A DNA stretch of 25,890 bases from CAINVV01 sp964506325 (GTDB lineage Bacteria; Bacteroidota; Bacteroidia; Bacteroidales; Prolixibacteraceae): positions 1 to 25,890 of the forward strand of contig CAZDLO010000048.1 of assembly GCA_964506325.1 (NCBI GenBank). The letters are read 5' to 3'. The translations under genes were made by a program, and so were the position numbers. The notes below the pieces were generated by a model. That model had not been told where the DNA came from. It ran no database searches and saw only the letters and a program-made list of their open reading frames with translations. This document shows, piece after piece, positions 1 through 8,123 of this stretch. The first letter of the stretch is position 1. Each line of letters starts with the position of its first letter.

Positions 1-46
1 AAATTTAGAACTAAATCGGTCAACGTTATTTAGGCATGGACAACTT

Positions 47-88
47 ATAACTCATAACTCATAACTCATAACTCATAACTCCTAACTC
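47..88. repeat. Heptanucleotide tandem array downstream of nspC
   Basis: Five perfect copies of ataactc (47-81) are followed by a sixth copy with one change (cctaactc context, 82-88). The array lies 17 bp beyond the nspC stop codon. On the coding strand of nspC the unit reads GAGTTAT. A related array lies directly after cysD at 14358-14406. It is too short and spacer-less to be a CRISPR, and it has no hairpin that would make a classical terminator. Its function is unknown. Confidence 0.9.
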
Positions 89-105
89 ATTTTCACATCT
101 GTGGT

Positions 106-1251
106 TCAGTCCATCCTCATCTTATAGTCCTCAAAAGTAAATTCCCGCAGCAGCGTAAACCCCTTTTCCTCATTCCAGATACCGATGGAAGGATGAGCCA
201 CCCCGTTAAAAGAAGTAGTTTTGACGATGGTGTAATGAATCATGTCCTCAAATAAAATGGAATCCCCCACCTGAAGTGGTTCATCGAACGACCAGAATCC
301 CATGTAATCACCTGCCAGGCATGAATTTCCACCCATCCTGTATGCCGGCTTTCCGGGTAAAATATCATGTCTGGCTCCCCTTATCTTTGGCTGGTAAGGC
401 ATTTCCAGGCAGTCAGGCATATGGGCAGTAAATGAGACATTCAGAATGGCGGTTTTTATGCCTTTATTCTCCACTATGTCAACCACCGAAGATAGAAGAA
501 ATCCTGTTTCCCAGGCAAAAGCACTGCCCGGCTCCAGGATAACCTTCAGGTTTTTCCATCTCTCTTTAAACTCGCTCAAAACCCTGATAAGATGCTCTGC
601 ATCGTAATCATTCCTTGTTATCAGGTGACCTCCCCCAAGGTTAACCCATTTCAGCTTTCCAAGAAACCTGCCGAAACGGCTCTCAAAAGCCATCAGGGTC
701 TTCTCCAGGTCATAGGAGGAGGACTCACACAAGGTATGAAAATGAATTCCCTCAATTCCATCAGGCAGCCTCTCTCCAAGTTGATCTGCGGTCATGCCCA
801 GCCTGGTCCCGGCCGCACAGGGGTTGTACAATTCTATTTTAACTTCAGAATATTCCGGATTGACCCTGAGGCCAATCGAAATAGGCCTTTCAAATGAAGA
901 AATCCTCCCCTTGAATCTTTCATATTGATTCAGAGAATTGAAAGTGATGTGAGAGGAGCATTCCATGACTTTCTGAAAATCTGAATCGGTGAAAGCCGGC
1001 GAATAAGTGTGCGCCAGGGTTTTCATCTCTTCGTAAGCCAGCATGGCTTCATTTGCCCCGCTGGCGGTTGCTCCTGAAATGTATTCCCGAACAACCGGAA
1101 AGACTTTCCACAGGGAAAAACCCTTGAAAGCCAGAATAATATCAACATTAGCCGACTCACTGACTGTCCTTATCTTTTCCAGGTTGCCCCGTAGCAGGGA
1201 TTCTTCAATAACGTAGCAGGGATTGGGTATCTGGTTAAGGTCAATTGCCAT
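106..1251 (-). CDS. nspC: Carboxynorspermidine/carboxyspermidine decarboxylase
   Basis: The 381-residue product has the usual length and pattern of NspC, a PLP-dependent fold-III (alanine-racemase-like) decarboxylase. It removes CO2 from carboxy(nor)spermidine in the last step of the aspartate-semialdehyde route to spermidine or norspermidine, in the cytoplasm. The PLP lysine is expected at K43 in the ILAFKGFSLWK segment. Further family marks are HFHTLCESSSYDLE (about 170-185), EPGSAFAWETGF (phosphate-binding Gly region) and the late GGNSCLAGDYMGFW motif with the Cys/Asp pair of the dimer active site. It starts with ATG, 65 bp after the DUF721 gene on the same strand, with no recognisable promoter of its own, so it may end a recF-DUF721-nspC transcript. 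The partner carboxyspermidine dehydrogenase is not in the window. Confidence 0.93.
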   Translation of the reverse strand: MAIDLNQIPNPCYVIEESLLRGNLEKIRTVSESANVDIILAFKGFSLWKVFPVVREYISGATASGANEAMLAYEEMKTLAHTYSPAFTDSDFQKVMECSSHITFNSLNQYERFKGRISSFERPISIGLRVNPEYSEVKIELYNPCAAGTRLGMTADQLGERLPDGIEGIHFHTLCESSSYDLEKTLMAFESRFGRFLGKLKWVNLGGGHLITRNDYDAEHLIRVLSEFKERWKNLKVILEPGSAFAWETGFLLSSVVDIVENKGIKTAILNVSFTAHMPDCLEMPYQPKIRGARHDILPGKPAYRMGGNSCLAGDYMGFWSFDEPLQVGDSILFEDMIHYTIVKTTSFNGVAHPSIGIWNEEKGFTLLREFTFEDYKMRMD

Positions 1252-1316
1252 TGTATTTTAAAAATGATGAGTTTCAGGATATAAAAAACTTGCCTTTTAG
1301 AGGTTAAAGGATGCTT

Positions 1317-1607
1317 TCACTTCAGCACGATTGTTTTTACAATTACCCTTCCGGCATGTTCGTTGACGGCACGAATAATATCATTCCTCATCATGAAAAG
1401 CTCATTTCTCACGATAGAGGAGTTTAAATGTACATACAAAGTTTCTTTCTGTATATAAATGTTGGTTGTTGCACGGGCAATGGGTTTTCCTATGATTGAT
1501 TCCCAGGAACCCACCGTATCGACTTCAGCAAGCTTCTTGTCGAACTTCGACTCTTTCAGGAAACTCCTGATAGCACTCCCAAGCGAATGGATCTCACTTC
1601 TTCTCAT
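1317..1607 (-). CDS. DUF721 / DciA-like protein
   Basis: This is a small basic 96-residue protein of the DUF721 family, related to DciA, the loader of the replicative helicase in many bacteria. Visible family features are an N-terminal helix (LGSAIRSFLKE), the central VGSWESIIGKPIARAT segment with the conserved W and G, then a beta-rich stretch (ETLYVHLNSSIVRNEL) and a short C-terminal strand. The ATG start overlaps the 3' end of recF by 14 bp on the same strand, so the two are almost certainly co-transcribed and possibly translationally coupled. A recF neighbour fits a role in replication or repair. The helicase-loader role in Bacteroidota is inferred from family membership only. Confidence 0.85.
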   Translation of the reverse strand: MRRSEIHSLGSAIRSFLKESKFDKKLAEVDTVGSWESIIGKPIARATTNIYIQKETLYVHLNSSIVRNELFMMRNDIIRAVNEHAGRVIVKTIVLK

Positions 1608-2721
1608 TGTTCCCTATTATATTGTTGATTATACCCTGCTCCACCACAAAGATCCTGAAATCCCCTCCCCCGGCTTCGCGTAAAATTCCGTCGAGGTGTT
1701 CACGGTTGGTGTCAGTGATAAAAATCTGGCCGAAATGATCATCCGAAACCAGCTTTACAATCTCCTCCACCCTGCTGCTGTCAAGTTTATCAAAAATATC
1801 ATCCAGCAAAAGAATTGGTTTAATACTGTTTATCGAGCAGACAAAATCAAATTGGGCAAATTTTAGCGCAATAAGGTAAGTTTTATTTTGACCTTGGGAG
1901 CCCAGCCGTTTAATGGGGTAACCTCCAAGTTTAAGTTCAAGGTCATCCTTGTGTATCCCTGTGGTAGTAAACTGCAAAATGCGGTCCCTCGCGAAAGACT
2001 CCTCCAGCAACAGGGAAAAATCTTTCTCATTAAGTTGTGACCCATACTCCAGCGAAACTATTTCTTTGCCTCCGGAAATCAGTGTGTAATATTTCTGGAA
2101 AACAGGGAGGAGTTCCTCAAGAAATCGTCCGCGCTTGATATGAATCTTTTGCCCCAGCTGAATCAGCTGCTCGTCCCATACTGCAAATATATCAGGATCG
2201 ATTCCCGACTGCCCCGCATACTCCTTCAAAAGGACGTTGCGCTGCTGAAGGACCCTGTTGTACCTGACCAACCATTCGAGATAGGTACGGTCGTACTGTG
2301 AAATGACACTGTCCATAAAGCGCCGGCGTTCCTCGCTCCCACCCTGGATTAAAACTGAATCCGAAGGCGAGATCATGACCAGGGGAAGTAATCCGATATG
2401 GTCAGAAAATCGCTCGTACTCTTTCTTGTTTCGCCTGATCTTTTTCTTCTGGCCATTTTTGAACCCGCAATGAATCTCTTCCGGGGTATTGTCTAAATCG
2501 TACCTTCCCTGTAGCGCGAAAAATTCCTCGCCATGACGTACGTTCTGGGAATCAGGATTGTTAAAATAACTTTTACAGGAGGAAAGGTAGTAAATTGCAT
2601 CCAGCAGGTTGGTCTTTCCAACTCCGTTGTTGCCGATAAAACAGTTAAGTTTCCTTGAAAAAGTCAGGTTGGCTTCTCCAAAATTCTTATAGTTTAATAA
2701 AGAAAGCTCACTGATATACAT
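1594..2721 (-). CDS. recF: DNA replication/repair protein RecF
   Basis: This is an SMC-like ABC ATPase of 375 residues from the preferred start. RecF binds gapped DNA and, with RecO and RecR, loads RecA. Walker A is GNNGVGKT (residues 30-37), the ABC signature is LGSQGQNKT in the C-terminal third, and Walker B is PILLLDDIFDKLD. These are in the order expected for RecF. An upstream ATG at 2739 would add six residues, but the -7 box TAGATTTG at 2741-2748 puts transcription start at or inside that codon. The ATG at 2721, where the conserved MYISELSLLNYKNF begins, is therefore preferred. The gene heads a minus-strand unit with DUF721, which overlaps its end by 14 bp. No dnaA or gyrB is nearby. 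Confidence 0.95.
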   Translation of the reverse strand: MYISELSLLNYKNFGEANLTFSRKLNCFIGNNGVGKTNLLDAIYYLSSCKSYFNNPDSQNVRHGEEFFALQGRYDLDNTPEEIHCGFKNGQKKKIRRNKKEYERFSDHIGLLPLVMISPSDSVLIQGGSEERRRFMDSVISQYDRTYLEWLVRYNRVLQQRNVLLKEYAGQSGIDPDIFAVWDEQLIQLGQKIHIKRGRFLEELLPVFQKYYTLISGGKEIVSLEYGSQLNEKDFSLLLEESFARDRILQFTTTGIHKDDLELKLGGYPIKRLGSQGQNKTYLIALKFAQFDFVCSINSIKPILLLDDIFDKLDSSRVEEIVKLVSDDHFGQIFITDTNREHLDGILREAGGGDFRIFVVEQGIINNIIGNNEKK

Positions 2722-2740
2722 CCTACCTTCATTTGTCATG

Positions 2741-2748
2741 CAAATCTA
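2741..2748 (-). promoter_or_regulatory. -7 box of the recF promoter
   Basis: On the minus strand the sequence is TAGATTTG, a perfect match to the Bacteroidota -7 consensus TAnnTTTG. No good -33 TTG lies at the usual spacing. The predicted transcription start is near 2735, which favours the ATG at 2721 over the one at 2739. Confidence 0.55.
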
Positions 2749-2860
2749 AACTTTTTAGCTAAGTTTTGCGGTGGGTTCAAAACTGAATTGGGCATAAAAA
2801 GCCAGTCTGATCTTAAAAAGACTGAAAACGCTAAATAACATCAGCATATTTTTCAAATTG

Positions 2861-2892
2861 TTGCGTTCGTTTGTTAAAAACAATTATTTTTG
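2861..2892 (+). promoter_or_regulatory. Promoter of the TPR membrane-protein gene
   Basis: TTG at 2861-2863 is followed after 21 bp by TATTTTTG at 2885-2892, matching the Bacteroidota -33/-7 pattern (TTG then TAnnTTTG). Transcription should begin near 2899. That lies downstream of an in-frame upstream ATG at 2858, so translation should start at 2936. Confidence 0.65.
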
Positions 2893-2935
2893 CACTCGCA
2901 TACAAAATAGCATCCATTTAAGTGAACTGAAATCT

Positions 2936-3622
2936 ATGAGCAAACAGAATAAACCAACCCCAACCGATAACCTGAAGGAAGTCGAACACGCATTGACAAC
3001 GGCTGAACTTTTCTTCGAAAAAAATGCGAAACTAATATCCATGATATTTGGGGCAGCTGTAGTGATTGCCCTTATTTTGCTTGCAACACACCGCTTTTAT
3101 ACCTTACCGCATGAGGCCAAAGCCAAAGAGCAAATCTACACTGCTGAGCAGTATTTTGAAAAAGATTCTTTCAATCTTGCATTAAATGGGGATGGCAATT
3201 ATCCTGGTGTTCTTGACATTATTGACAGTTACGGACGTACTCCGGCAGGCAATCTTGCAAAATACTATGCAGGAATCTCTTACCTGCACCTTGGAAAATA
3301 CAAGGAAGCGATCGAATATCTTGAAAAATTCAAAACCGACGACCTCCTTCTGAAGCCTGTATCTGCAGGAGCCATCGGAGATGCATACGCTGAACTTGGC
3401 AACAAGGAGAAAGCCGTTAAGTATTACCTGGATGCGGCTGGTACCAAAGCAAACAATTTTACTACGCCAATCTATCTCCTGAAAGCAGGCCGGATGTACG
3501 AGTTAATCGGCAGCAAAGAGAAAGCGCTCAGCACCTATCACTCTATCAAAGAAAAATACGGCGACAGCAACGAGGGAAGGCTGGTTGAAAAATACATAGC
3601 ACGTCTTGAAGCTTCAAACTAG
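2936..3622 (+). CDS. Membrane-anchored tetratricopeptide-repeat protein (YfgM-like)
   Basis: The 228-residue protein has a short polar N-terminus, one transmembrane helix at about 32-54 (ISMIFGAAVVIALILLA) and a C-terminal domain of TPR-like helix pairs. Examples are YYAGISYLHLGKYKEAIEYL, AIGDAYAELGNKEKAVKYYL and a YELIGSKEKALSTYHSI unit. The layout resembles YfgM/ancillary SecYEG-type proteins, with the TPR domain in the periplasm, but the family assignment is by architecture, not by specific residues. An in-frame ATG at 2858 lies upstream of the likely transcription start and is rejected. The gene is monocistronic, with its own promoter and a strong terminator at 3642-3672. Its partner is unknown. 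Confidence 0.75.
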   Translation: MSKQNKPTPTDNLKEVEHALTTAELFFEKNAKLISMIFGAAVVIALILLATHRFYTLPHEAKAKEQIYTAEQYFEKDSFNLALNGDGNYPGVLDIIDSYGRTPAGNLAKYYAGISYLHLGKYKEAIEYLEKFKTDDLLLKPVSAGAIGDAYAELGNKEKAVKYYLDAAGTKANNFTTPIYLLKAGRMYELIGSKEKALSTYHSIKEKYGDSNEGRLVEKYIARLEASN

Positions 3623-3641
3623 AAATATTTTACCCCATCTG

Positions 3642-3672
3642 AAAGCCTCCACAAATCGTGGAGGCTTTTTTT
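3642..3672 (+). terminator. Rho-independent terminator after the TPR gene
   Basis: An 11-bp perfect stem pairs 3642-3652 (AAAGCCTCCAC) with 3658-3668 around a 5-base loop, followed by a T tract. It lies 20 bp after the stop codon. Confidence 0.93.
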
Positions 3673-3673
3673 G

Positions 3674-3681
3674 TACCTTTG
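3674..3681 (+). promoter_or_regulatory. -7 box upstream of the DJ-1 gene
   Basis: TACCTTTG is a perfect TAnnTTTG match immediately after the preceding terminator's T tract. No clear -33 TTG is seen. The 5' leader would be about 90 bases. Confidence 0.45.
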
Positions 3682-3775
3682 ATATTCAGTCCTGGTCCTC
3701 CATACAGGAATCATTTTTTCCTTGGATGGATTCATAATTAGTACATTAACCTGTTTTCACCCAAAATTTTGAGCC

Positions 3776-4343
3776 ATGGCACAATCAGTTTTAATTCATC
3801 TTGCAACCGGCTTTGAAGAAATAGAAGCAATTACAATCATTGATGTGCTCAGACGCGCAAACCTGGATGTAATCACCGTTTCTGTTACAGGGGACCGGAA
3901 AGTTACCGGTGCCCACCGGATTTCTGTAGAGGCTGACTTGTTGTTCGGAGAGGCTGACTATTCCGGTGCTATTATGCTGATACTGCCTGGTGGAATGCCC
4001 GGCACTGCCAACCTGATGAACCACGCAGGGTTAATTGAACAGCTGAAAATTTTCAACGACAAAAAGAAACCTATAGGAGCCATTTGCGCCGCTCCCATGG
4101 TACTTGGATCTATGGGAATACTCGCCGGGAAATGCGCTGTCTGCTATNNNNNNNNNNCCGGGTTTCGAATCACACCTGACAGGCGCAACTGTTTCAATGG
4201 CGCCATTCGTTACTGACGGAAATATTGTCACTGGAAGAGGCGTAGGAGCTGCACTCGACTTTTCACTGGAAATCGTTCGTATCCTCAAAGGAGAGTTGAC
4301 GGCTTCAGAACTTCGTACTGCTTTGGTAATGAACTTACCCTGA
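3776..4343 (+). CDS. DJ-1/PfpI family protein (interrupted by an N run)
   Basis: This is a DJ-1/YajL-type protein of the class-I glutamine-amidotransferase-like fold; family members act as deglycases, chaperones or redox sensors. The nucleophile-elbow cysteine is C104 in PIGAICAAPMVLG, and the conserved acidic partner is E17 in TGFEEIEAITIIDVLRRA, equivalent to C106 and E18 of human DJ-1. LPGGMPG at about 70-76 is also typical. The frame appears to break at the 10 N (4148-4157). If the N run is deleted, ...AVCY reads straight into PGFESHL, restoring the family's CYPGFE motif and one frame to the TGA at 4341-4343. That gives 185 residues, the normal family length. The gene is therefore probably intact and the gap an assembly artefact. 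The exact activity cannot be assigned from sequence. Confidence 0.9.
4148..4157. other. Assembly gap (10 N) inside the DJ-1 gene
   Basis: Ten consecutive N. The flanking codons (tgc tat before, ccg ggt ttc after) join in frame into the conserved CYPGFE motif when the N are removed, so the real number of missing bases is probably zero. Confidence 0.97.
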
Positions 4344-4434
4344 AAGATTATTAAGGTTTGGTCCATGCCATTTGAATACCCTTGCTGAATGGTATTGCGG
4401 CAAAATTATAGGCATCAATTAAACACGGTAATGA

Positions 4435-5181
4435 ATGGACCATATCACATTAACAAATGAAATAACCAGCTTTTGCCGCGGCCATGCGGATGACAAGGTG
4501 GTGGAAAAATATGCACGCTTTTTTAAAGACGGGAGAGATGGATACGACGCGTATGGAGTCTCCACTGAATTGATCCAGTCTAAAATATCGGAACTATGCA
4601 ACAATAAACTCCTAACATTGAATTTATTGCTGGAGGCAGCACCTTCCCTGTTAAAGAGCGGAAAATATGAAGAAACAATTTTTCTGCTGCTGCTCACTGA
4701 AAAACATTGTAAAGAATTATCAGCCGTCAACTTCGACGATATCGGCAAATGGTTTGATTATGGGATTACCAACTGGGCACAATGTGATACACTGTCTGCG
4801 AAAATTATTCCCCGCTTTTTCCTCAAAAAAATGGTTTCATTGGAGAGACTGGCTGAATGGCAGGATTCAACCTTCAGGTTTCAACGACGGGCAATACCTG
4901 TCTCCCTGGTCAAATTGCTAAAAACAACTGAGGATTACACCCTGTTTTTCAACCTCATCTCACCTTTAATGCTGGACGATGAGCGTGTTGTCCACCAGGG
5001 ACTTGGTTGGTTTTTGCGCGAAGCCTGGAAAAAGCAGCCCGAACAAACAGGGGTGTTTTTGATGAAATGGAAGGATTCTGCTGCAAGGCTCATCTTTCAA
5101 TATGCCACAGAGAAAATGGACATCAGTCAACGGGCCAGGTTCAGGAAAACTAAACTCAACCAGACAATTACTGACATGTAA
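4435..5181 (+). CDS. DNA alkylation repair protein, AlkD-like HEAT-repeat glycosylase
   Basis: The 248-residue all-helical protein matches the AlkC/AlkD DNA alkylation repair family, which excises N3- and N7-alkylpurines with an ALK/HEAT-like repeat fold. The signature ITNWAQCD gives W114 and D118, matching the spacing of W109 and catalytic D113 of Bacillus AlkD. Arginines at 151-152 (FQRRAIPVSL) and W192 in HQGLGWFLREAW match the other substrate-contact positions (R148, W187). The start at 4435 is the first ATG in frame; an ATG four bases upstream is in another frame and stops quickly. It follows the DJ-1 gene by 91 bp with no terminator or clear promoter between, so read-through is possible. 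The products would share a damage-repair theme. Confidence 0.88.
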   Translation: MDHITLTNEITSFCRGHADDKVVEKYARFFKDGRDGYDAYGVSTELIQSKISELCNNKLLTLNLLLEAAPSLLKSGKYEETIFLLLLTEKHCKELSAVNFDDIGKWFDYGITNWAQCDTLSAKIIPRFFLKKMVSLERLAEWQDSTFRFQRRAIPVSLVKLLKTTEDYTLFFNLISPLMLDDERVVHQGLGWFLREAWKKQPEQTGVFLMKWKDSAARLIFQYATEKMDISQRARFRKTKLNQTITDM

Positions 5182-5298
5182 AGCAGAAAACTTTCTGGTT
5201 CTCACCGACAGAATTAACAATGAAAAATATACAACAGGCAAAATATTATGACATCTACCTTTATGCATATTTTATTTACTTTGTAAAAAATAAAATGG

Positions 5299-5511
5299 AT
5301 GCTGAAAATAATTAAATCAAAAGTCGTCAGTATTGTATTCCTGATCCTGGGTGGAGTATTCGGATTATTGTACTGGAAATTTGTAGGGTGTTCCACCGGA
5401 ACCTGTCCGATTACTTCACATTGGTATGCAAGTACACTGTATGGCATGCTGATGGGTTGGCTAATTGGAGATATGATCTCAACCTTCATCAGGAAAAAAC
5501 CAACCGCCTGA
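5299..5511 (+). CDS. DUF6132 family small membrane protein
   Basis: A 70-residue protein with two predicted transmembrane helices (about 8-26 and 42-60) flanking a short loop with the motif GCSTGTCPITS. This pattern is what I recognise as DUF6132, found in Bacteroidota and often near sulfur-transfer or redox genes. The paired cysteines (GCxTGxCP) suggest a thiol, metal or sulfur function at the membrane, but none is established. The ATG at 5299 is chosen because the ATG at 5295 is in another frame and stops after six codons. The stop (5509-5511) abuts the stop codon of tilS on the other strand with no base between. Confidence 0.8.
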   Translation: MLKIIKSKVVSIVFLILGGVFGLLYWKFVGCSTGTCPITSHWYASTLYGMLMGWLIGDMISTFIRKKPTA

Positions 5512-6837
5512 TCAATAAAGAATTACTTCAAGAATATTTCTGGTTTCAGCTGTTATTTTGTAGCGGTCGTCCAGGCGGACTCCAATAATCCAGACAATTT
5601 CCTCTCCATTGGTCAAAAGCCAGACTTTTTCCTTGTCTGCGAGGCTGAATTTCTCGTCCACAAAAAAATCACTCAGTTTTTTCACTCCTTTCATGCCCAG
5701 GGGCTGGAAATAATCTCCTGGTTGCCATTTCCGAATGATAAGCGGGAACCGGACCTTGTCCTTATCGATCAATGCCAAATGTGAAGGAGTTTTCAGTTGA
5801 AGTGTCGCATCTCTCTTTTTGATTGAAATGGAAAGTTCAACAGGAGATTCAATCCTGCCGCAGCTTTCCTCCAAATAAGTCCTTCTCTGGCTGACCTCCT
5901 TAATTTTCTGAACCAAAATAACTTCCCTGTCCAAAATGGCCCGGTGGGTGGCTGAAAAAAACTGTTTCCCCGACTGACCATCAATGCATTTAATCATCTC
6001 ATCCACAACATCCCCATTGAAATGAAAAGATTTGAGAATTTCAAACAGGTAAGTAGACAAAGGATCAAGTAATCTAAGCTCGGCGAGGGAAATTTCAATT
6101 TCACCTCCTGACTTGTGCATAACTGCACGCTCTGCAGCCAGATCAACCGCCTGTTGGAATATCAGGTATGCATCATGCAGATGGGAGATGGTTTCCTGCA
6201 TTCCCTGCCTGAACGAAGGATTAAGCTCTTCCATAAACGGAACAACCATATGCCTGATTTTGTTCCGCTGGAAATCCAGAAGGACGTTCGAACTGTCTTC
6301 ACGGAAATCGATGTTTTGTTCAATAGCGTAGGTCTCAATTTCCTGCCTTCTGGCAAATAACAGGGGTCTGACCACCTTGCCGTTGACGGCCTTTATTCCG
6401 GTGAGGCCCGAAATTCCGGTACCCCTGGAAAGATTAAGGAAAAATGTCTCAATCTGGTCATCCAGGTGGTGAGCTACGAGTATCCAATCATAGTGATGTC
6501 TTCTACGGATTTCTTCAAACCAGGGATACCTCAGGTTTCTGGCTGCCATCTCTATGGAAACACCCTCATTTTCGGCCACTTTGACTGTGTCAAAAGTTGT
6601 ATGGAAAAATGGCTTGTCATATCTGGCGGCCAGCGCTTTCACAAAAGCTTCATCCTGGTCAGACTCCTCACCTCTCAATTTAAAATTGCAATGAGCCAGG
6701 GCAAATGAAAAACCGGCATTGTAAAGCAAATGTACCAGTACAACGGAATCAAGGCCTCCGCTAACTCCCACAAGAAGTGAGTCATTCAGCGTAAATAACC
6801 GGGCCGAATCAATATGCTTAATAAGTCTTTCAACCAT
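5512..6837 (-). CDS. tilS: tRNA(Ile)-lysidine synthase TilS
   Basis: TilS converts C34 of the CAU-anticodon tRNA-Ile to lysidine, using ATP and lysine, so that the tRNA reads AUA codons. The N-terminal PP-loop ATPase motif SGGLDS begins about 27 residues from the chosen start. It is followed by HCNFKLRGEESDQDEAFV and VAHHLDDQIETFFLNLSRG, both hallmarks of TilS. The C-terminal third (PLIIRKWQPGDYFQPLGMKG) is the tRNA-binding TilS C-terminal domain. Length is 441 residues. A TTG at 6858 could extend the N-terminus by seven residues, but the ATG at 6837 is preferred. It is the last gene of a likely proS-pepT-tilS transcript, 27 bp after pepT. Its stop codon touches that of the convergent DUF6132 gene. 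Confidence 0.95.
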   Translation of the reverse strand: MVERLIKHIDSARLFTLNDSLLVGVSGGLDSVVLVHLLYNAGFSFALAHCNFKLRGEESDQDEAFVKALAARYDKPFFHTTFDTVKVAENEGVSIEMAARNLRYPWFEEIRRRHHYDWILVAHHLDDQIETFFLNLSRGTGISGLTGIKAVNGKVVRPLLFARRQEIETYAIEQNIDFREDSSNVLLDFQRNKIRHMVVPFMEELNPSFRQGMQETISHLHDAYLIFQQAVDLAAERAVMHKSGGEIEISLAELRLLDPLSTYLFEILKSFHFNGDVVDEMIKCIDGQSGKQFFSATHRAILDREVILVQKIKEVSQRRTYLEESCGRIESPVELSISIKKRDATLQLKTPSHLALIDKDKVRFPLIIRKWQPGDYFQPLGMKGVKKLSDFFVDEKFSLADKEKVWLLTNGEEIVWIIGVRLDDRYKITAETRNILEVILY

Positions 6838-6864
6838 CCTGAATGAATCTAAGAACAATGAGAA

Positions 6865-8094
6865 TTACAATTCAGCCACGCTGGATGCAATGGCAACAAT
6901 AACCCTGCAGGCACTTTCCATCGATTTTGTGGGAATGTACTCATATTCTCCATGAAAATTATGTCCGCCGCCAAAAATATTGGGGCATGGCAATCCCATA
7001 TAGGAAAGCCTTGATCCGTCAGTACCCCCTCGCACCGGAATAATTTTAGTTTCAATATTGCATGAATCCATGGCCCTTCTGGCAAGGTCAACTATGAAAA
7101 AGGACGAATCGATTTTTTCTTTCATATTGAAATACTGATCCTTAACGGAAATTTCAGCAATCTTTTCGCCATAGAAATTGTTCAGGTTATGAACATTTTC
7201 TTCGATGAGACATTTCCTTTCATGAAACTTTTGCAGGTCAAAATCACGGATTATAAATTCTAGTTCTGTCCTGTCAACCCGGCCCTCGAACCTGACCAGG
7301 TGAAAGAAACCCTCATATTGGTCTGTCATTTCGGGCACTTCACCTGCCGGCAATCCGGCAAGAAATGTTTGTGCCACCAGCATCGAGTTGCGCATTTTGT
7401 TCTTTGCTGAACCTGGATGTACGTTGATGCCATGGAAAACAATGTGGGCAGAAGCAGCATTGAAATTTTCATACTGCAACTCTCCCAGTTCACCACCATC
7501 CATCGTATAGGCAAAATCAGCCCCGAATTTTGGCGTGTAAAAATGATCAGCACCCCGGCCAATCTCCTCATCCGGAGTAAAAGCAATCCTGATTTTTCCA
7601 TGCCTTATCTCCGGATGAGCCAGGAGAAATTCCATCGCGGTGACTATCTCTGCCAAACCAGCCTTATCATCAGCTCCGAGCAGGGTCGTGCCATCGGTAA
7701 CTATCAGTCGCTGACCCTTATACTTAACTATTTCCGGGAAACGCCCCGTTGTAAGCACAACATTCTTTCCGGCATTCAACACGATGTCTTTACCATCATA
7801 ATCGTCAATTATTCTTGGCTGAATGTTTTTCCCGGAACAATCCGGACTGGTGTCCATGTGGGCAACAAATCCAACGACCGGAACCTTACGGTCGATATTG
7901 GAAGGCAAAGTGGCCATAATATAGCCATTCCAGTCGATTTCAACCTCTGTCAATCCTATCTGCTTCAGCTCCTCTGCGAGCATCCTGCCGAAAATAACCT
8001 GGCCCTCAGAACTGGGGGAATGAGAACTGTCCGGGTCCGACTGAGTATCATAACTGACATAATTCAGAAACCTGTCGACCACTCTTTTTTCCAT
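6865..8094 (-). CDS. pepT: Peptidase T (tripeptide aminopeptidase)
   Basis: PepT is a cytoplasmic zinc M20-family exopeptidase that releases the N-terminal residue of tripeptides. From the ATG at 8094 it has 409 residues, the usual PepT length (E. coli about 408). Metal and catalytic residues are visible: H79 and D81 in FVAHMDTSPD, D142 in LLGADDKAGLAE, E176 and E177 in TPDEEIGRGADHF, D199 in TMDGGELGE and the late GGGHNFHGEYEYIP histidine. An in-frame upstream start at 8181 would add 29 residues that overlap proS and match no family sequence. The ATG at 8094 also has a purine-rich GGGGG/AAGGGG site about 6-11 bases ahead. It sits 29 bp after proS and 27 bp before tilS. Confidence 0.95.
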   Translation of the reverse strand: MEKRVVDRFLNYVSYDTQSDPDSSHSPSSEGQVIFGRMLAEELKQIGLTEVEIDWNGYIMATLPSNIDRKVPVVGFVAHMDTSPDCSGKNIQPRIIDDYDGKDIVLNAGKNVVLTTGRFPEIVKYKGQRLIVTDGTTLLGADDKAGLAEIVTAMEFLLAHPEIRHGKIRIAFTPDEEIGRGADHFYTPKFGADFAYTMDGGELGELQYENFNAASAHIVFHGINVHPGSAKNKMRNSMLVAQTFLAGLPAGEVPEMTDQYEGFFHLVRFEGRVDRTELEFIIRDFDLQKFHERKCLIEENVHNLNNFYGEKIAEISVKDQYFNMKEKIDSSFFIVDLARRAMDSCNIETKIIPVRGGTDGSRLSYMGLPCPNIFGGGHNFHGEYEYIPTKSMESACRVIVAIASSVAEL

Positions 8095-8123
8095 AGCTAT
8101 TCCCCCTTTGTGAGGCAAAATGA

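Noticed and set aside
3776..4343. A frameshifted or split DJ-1 pseudogene.
   Set aside because: The break coincides exactly with the N run, and deleting the N restores both the conserved motif and the frame.
6835..6858. TTG at 6858 as the tilS start.
   Set aside because: An ATG lies seven codons downstream at 6837, directly before the conserved region; TTG remains possible but is less likely.
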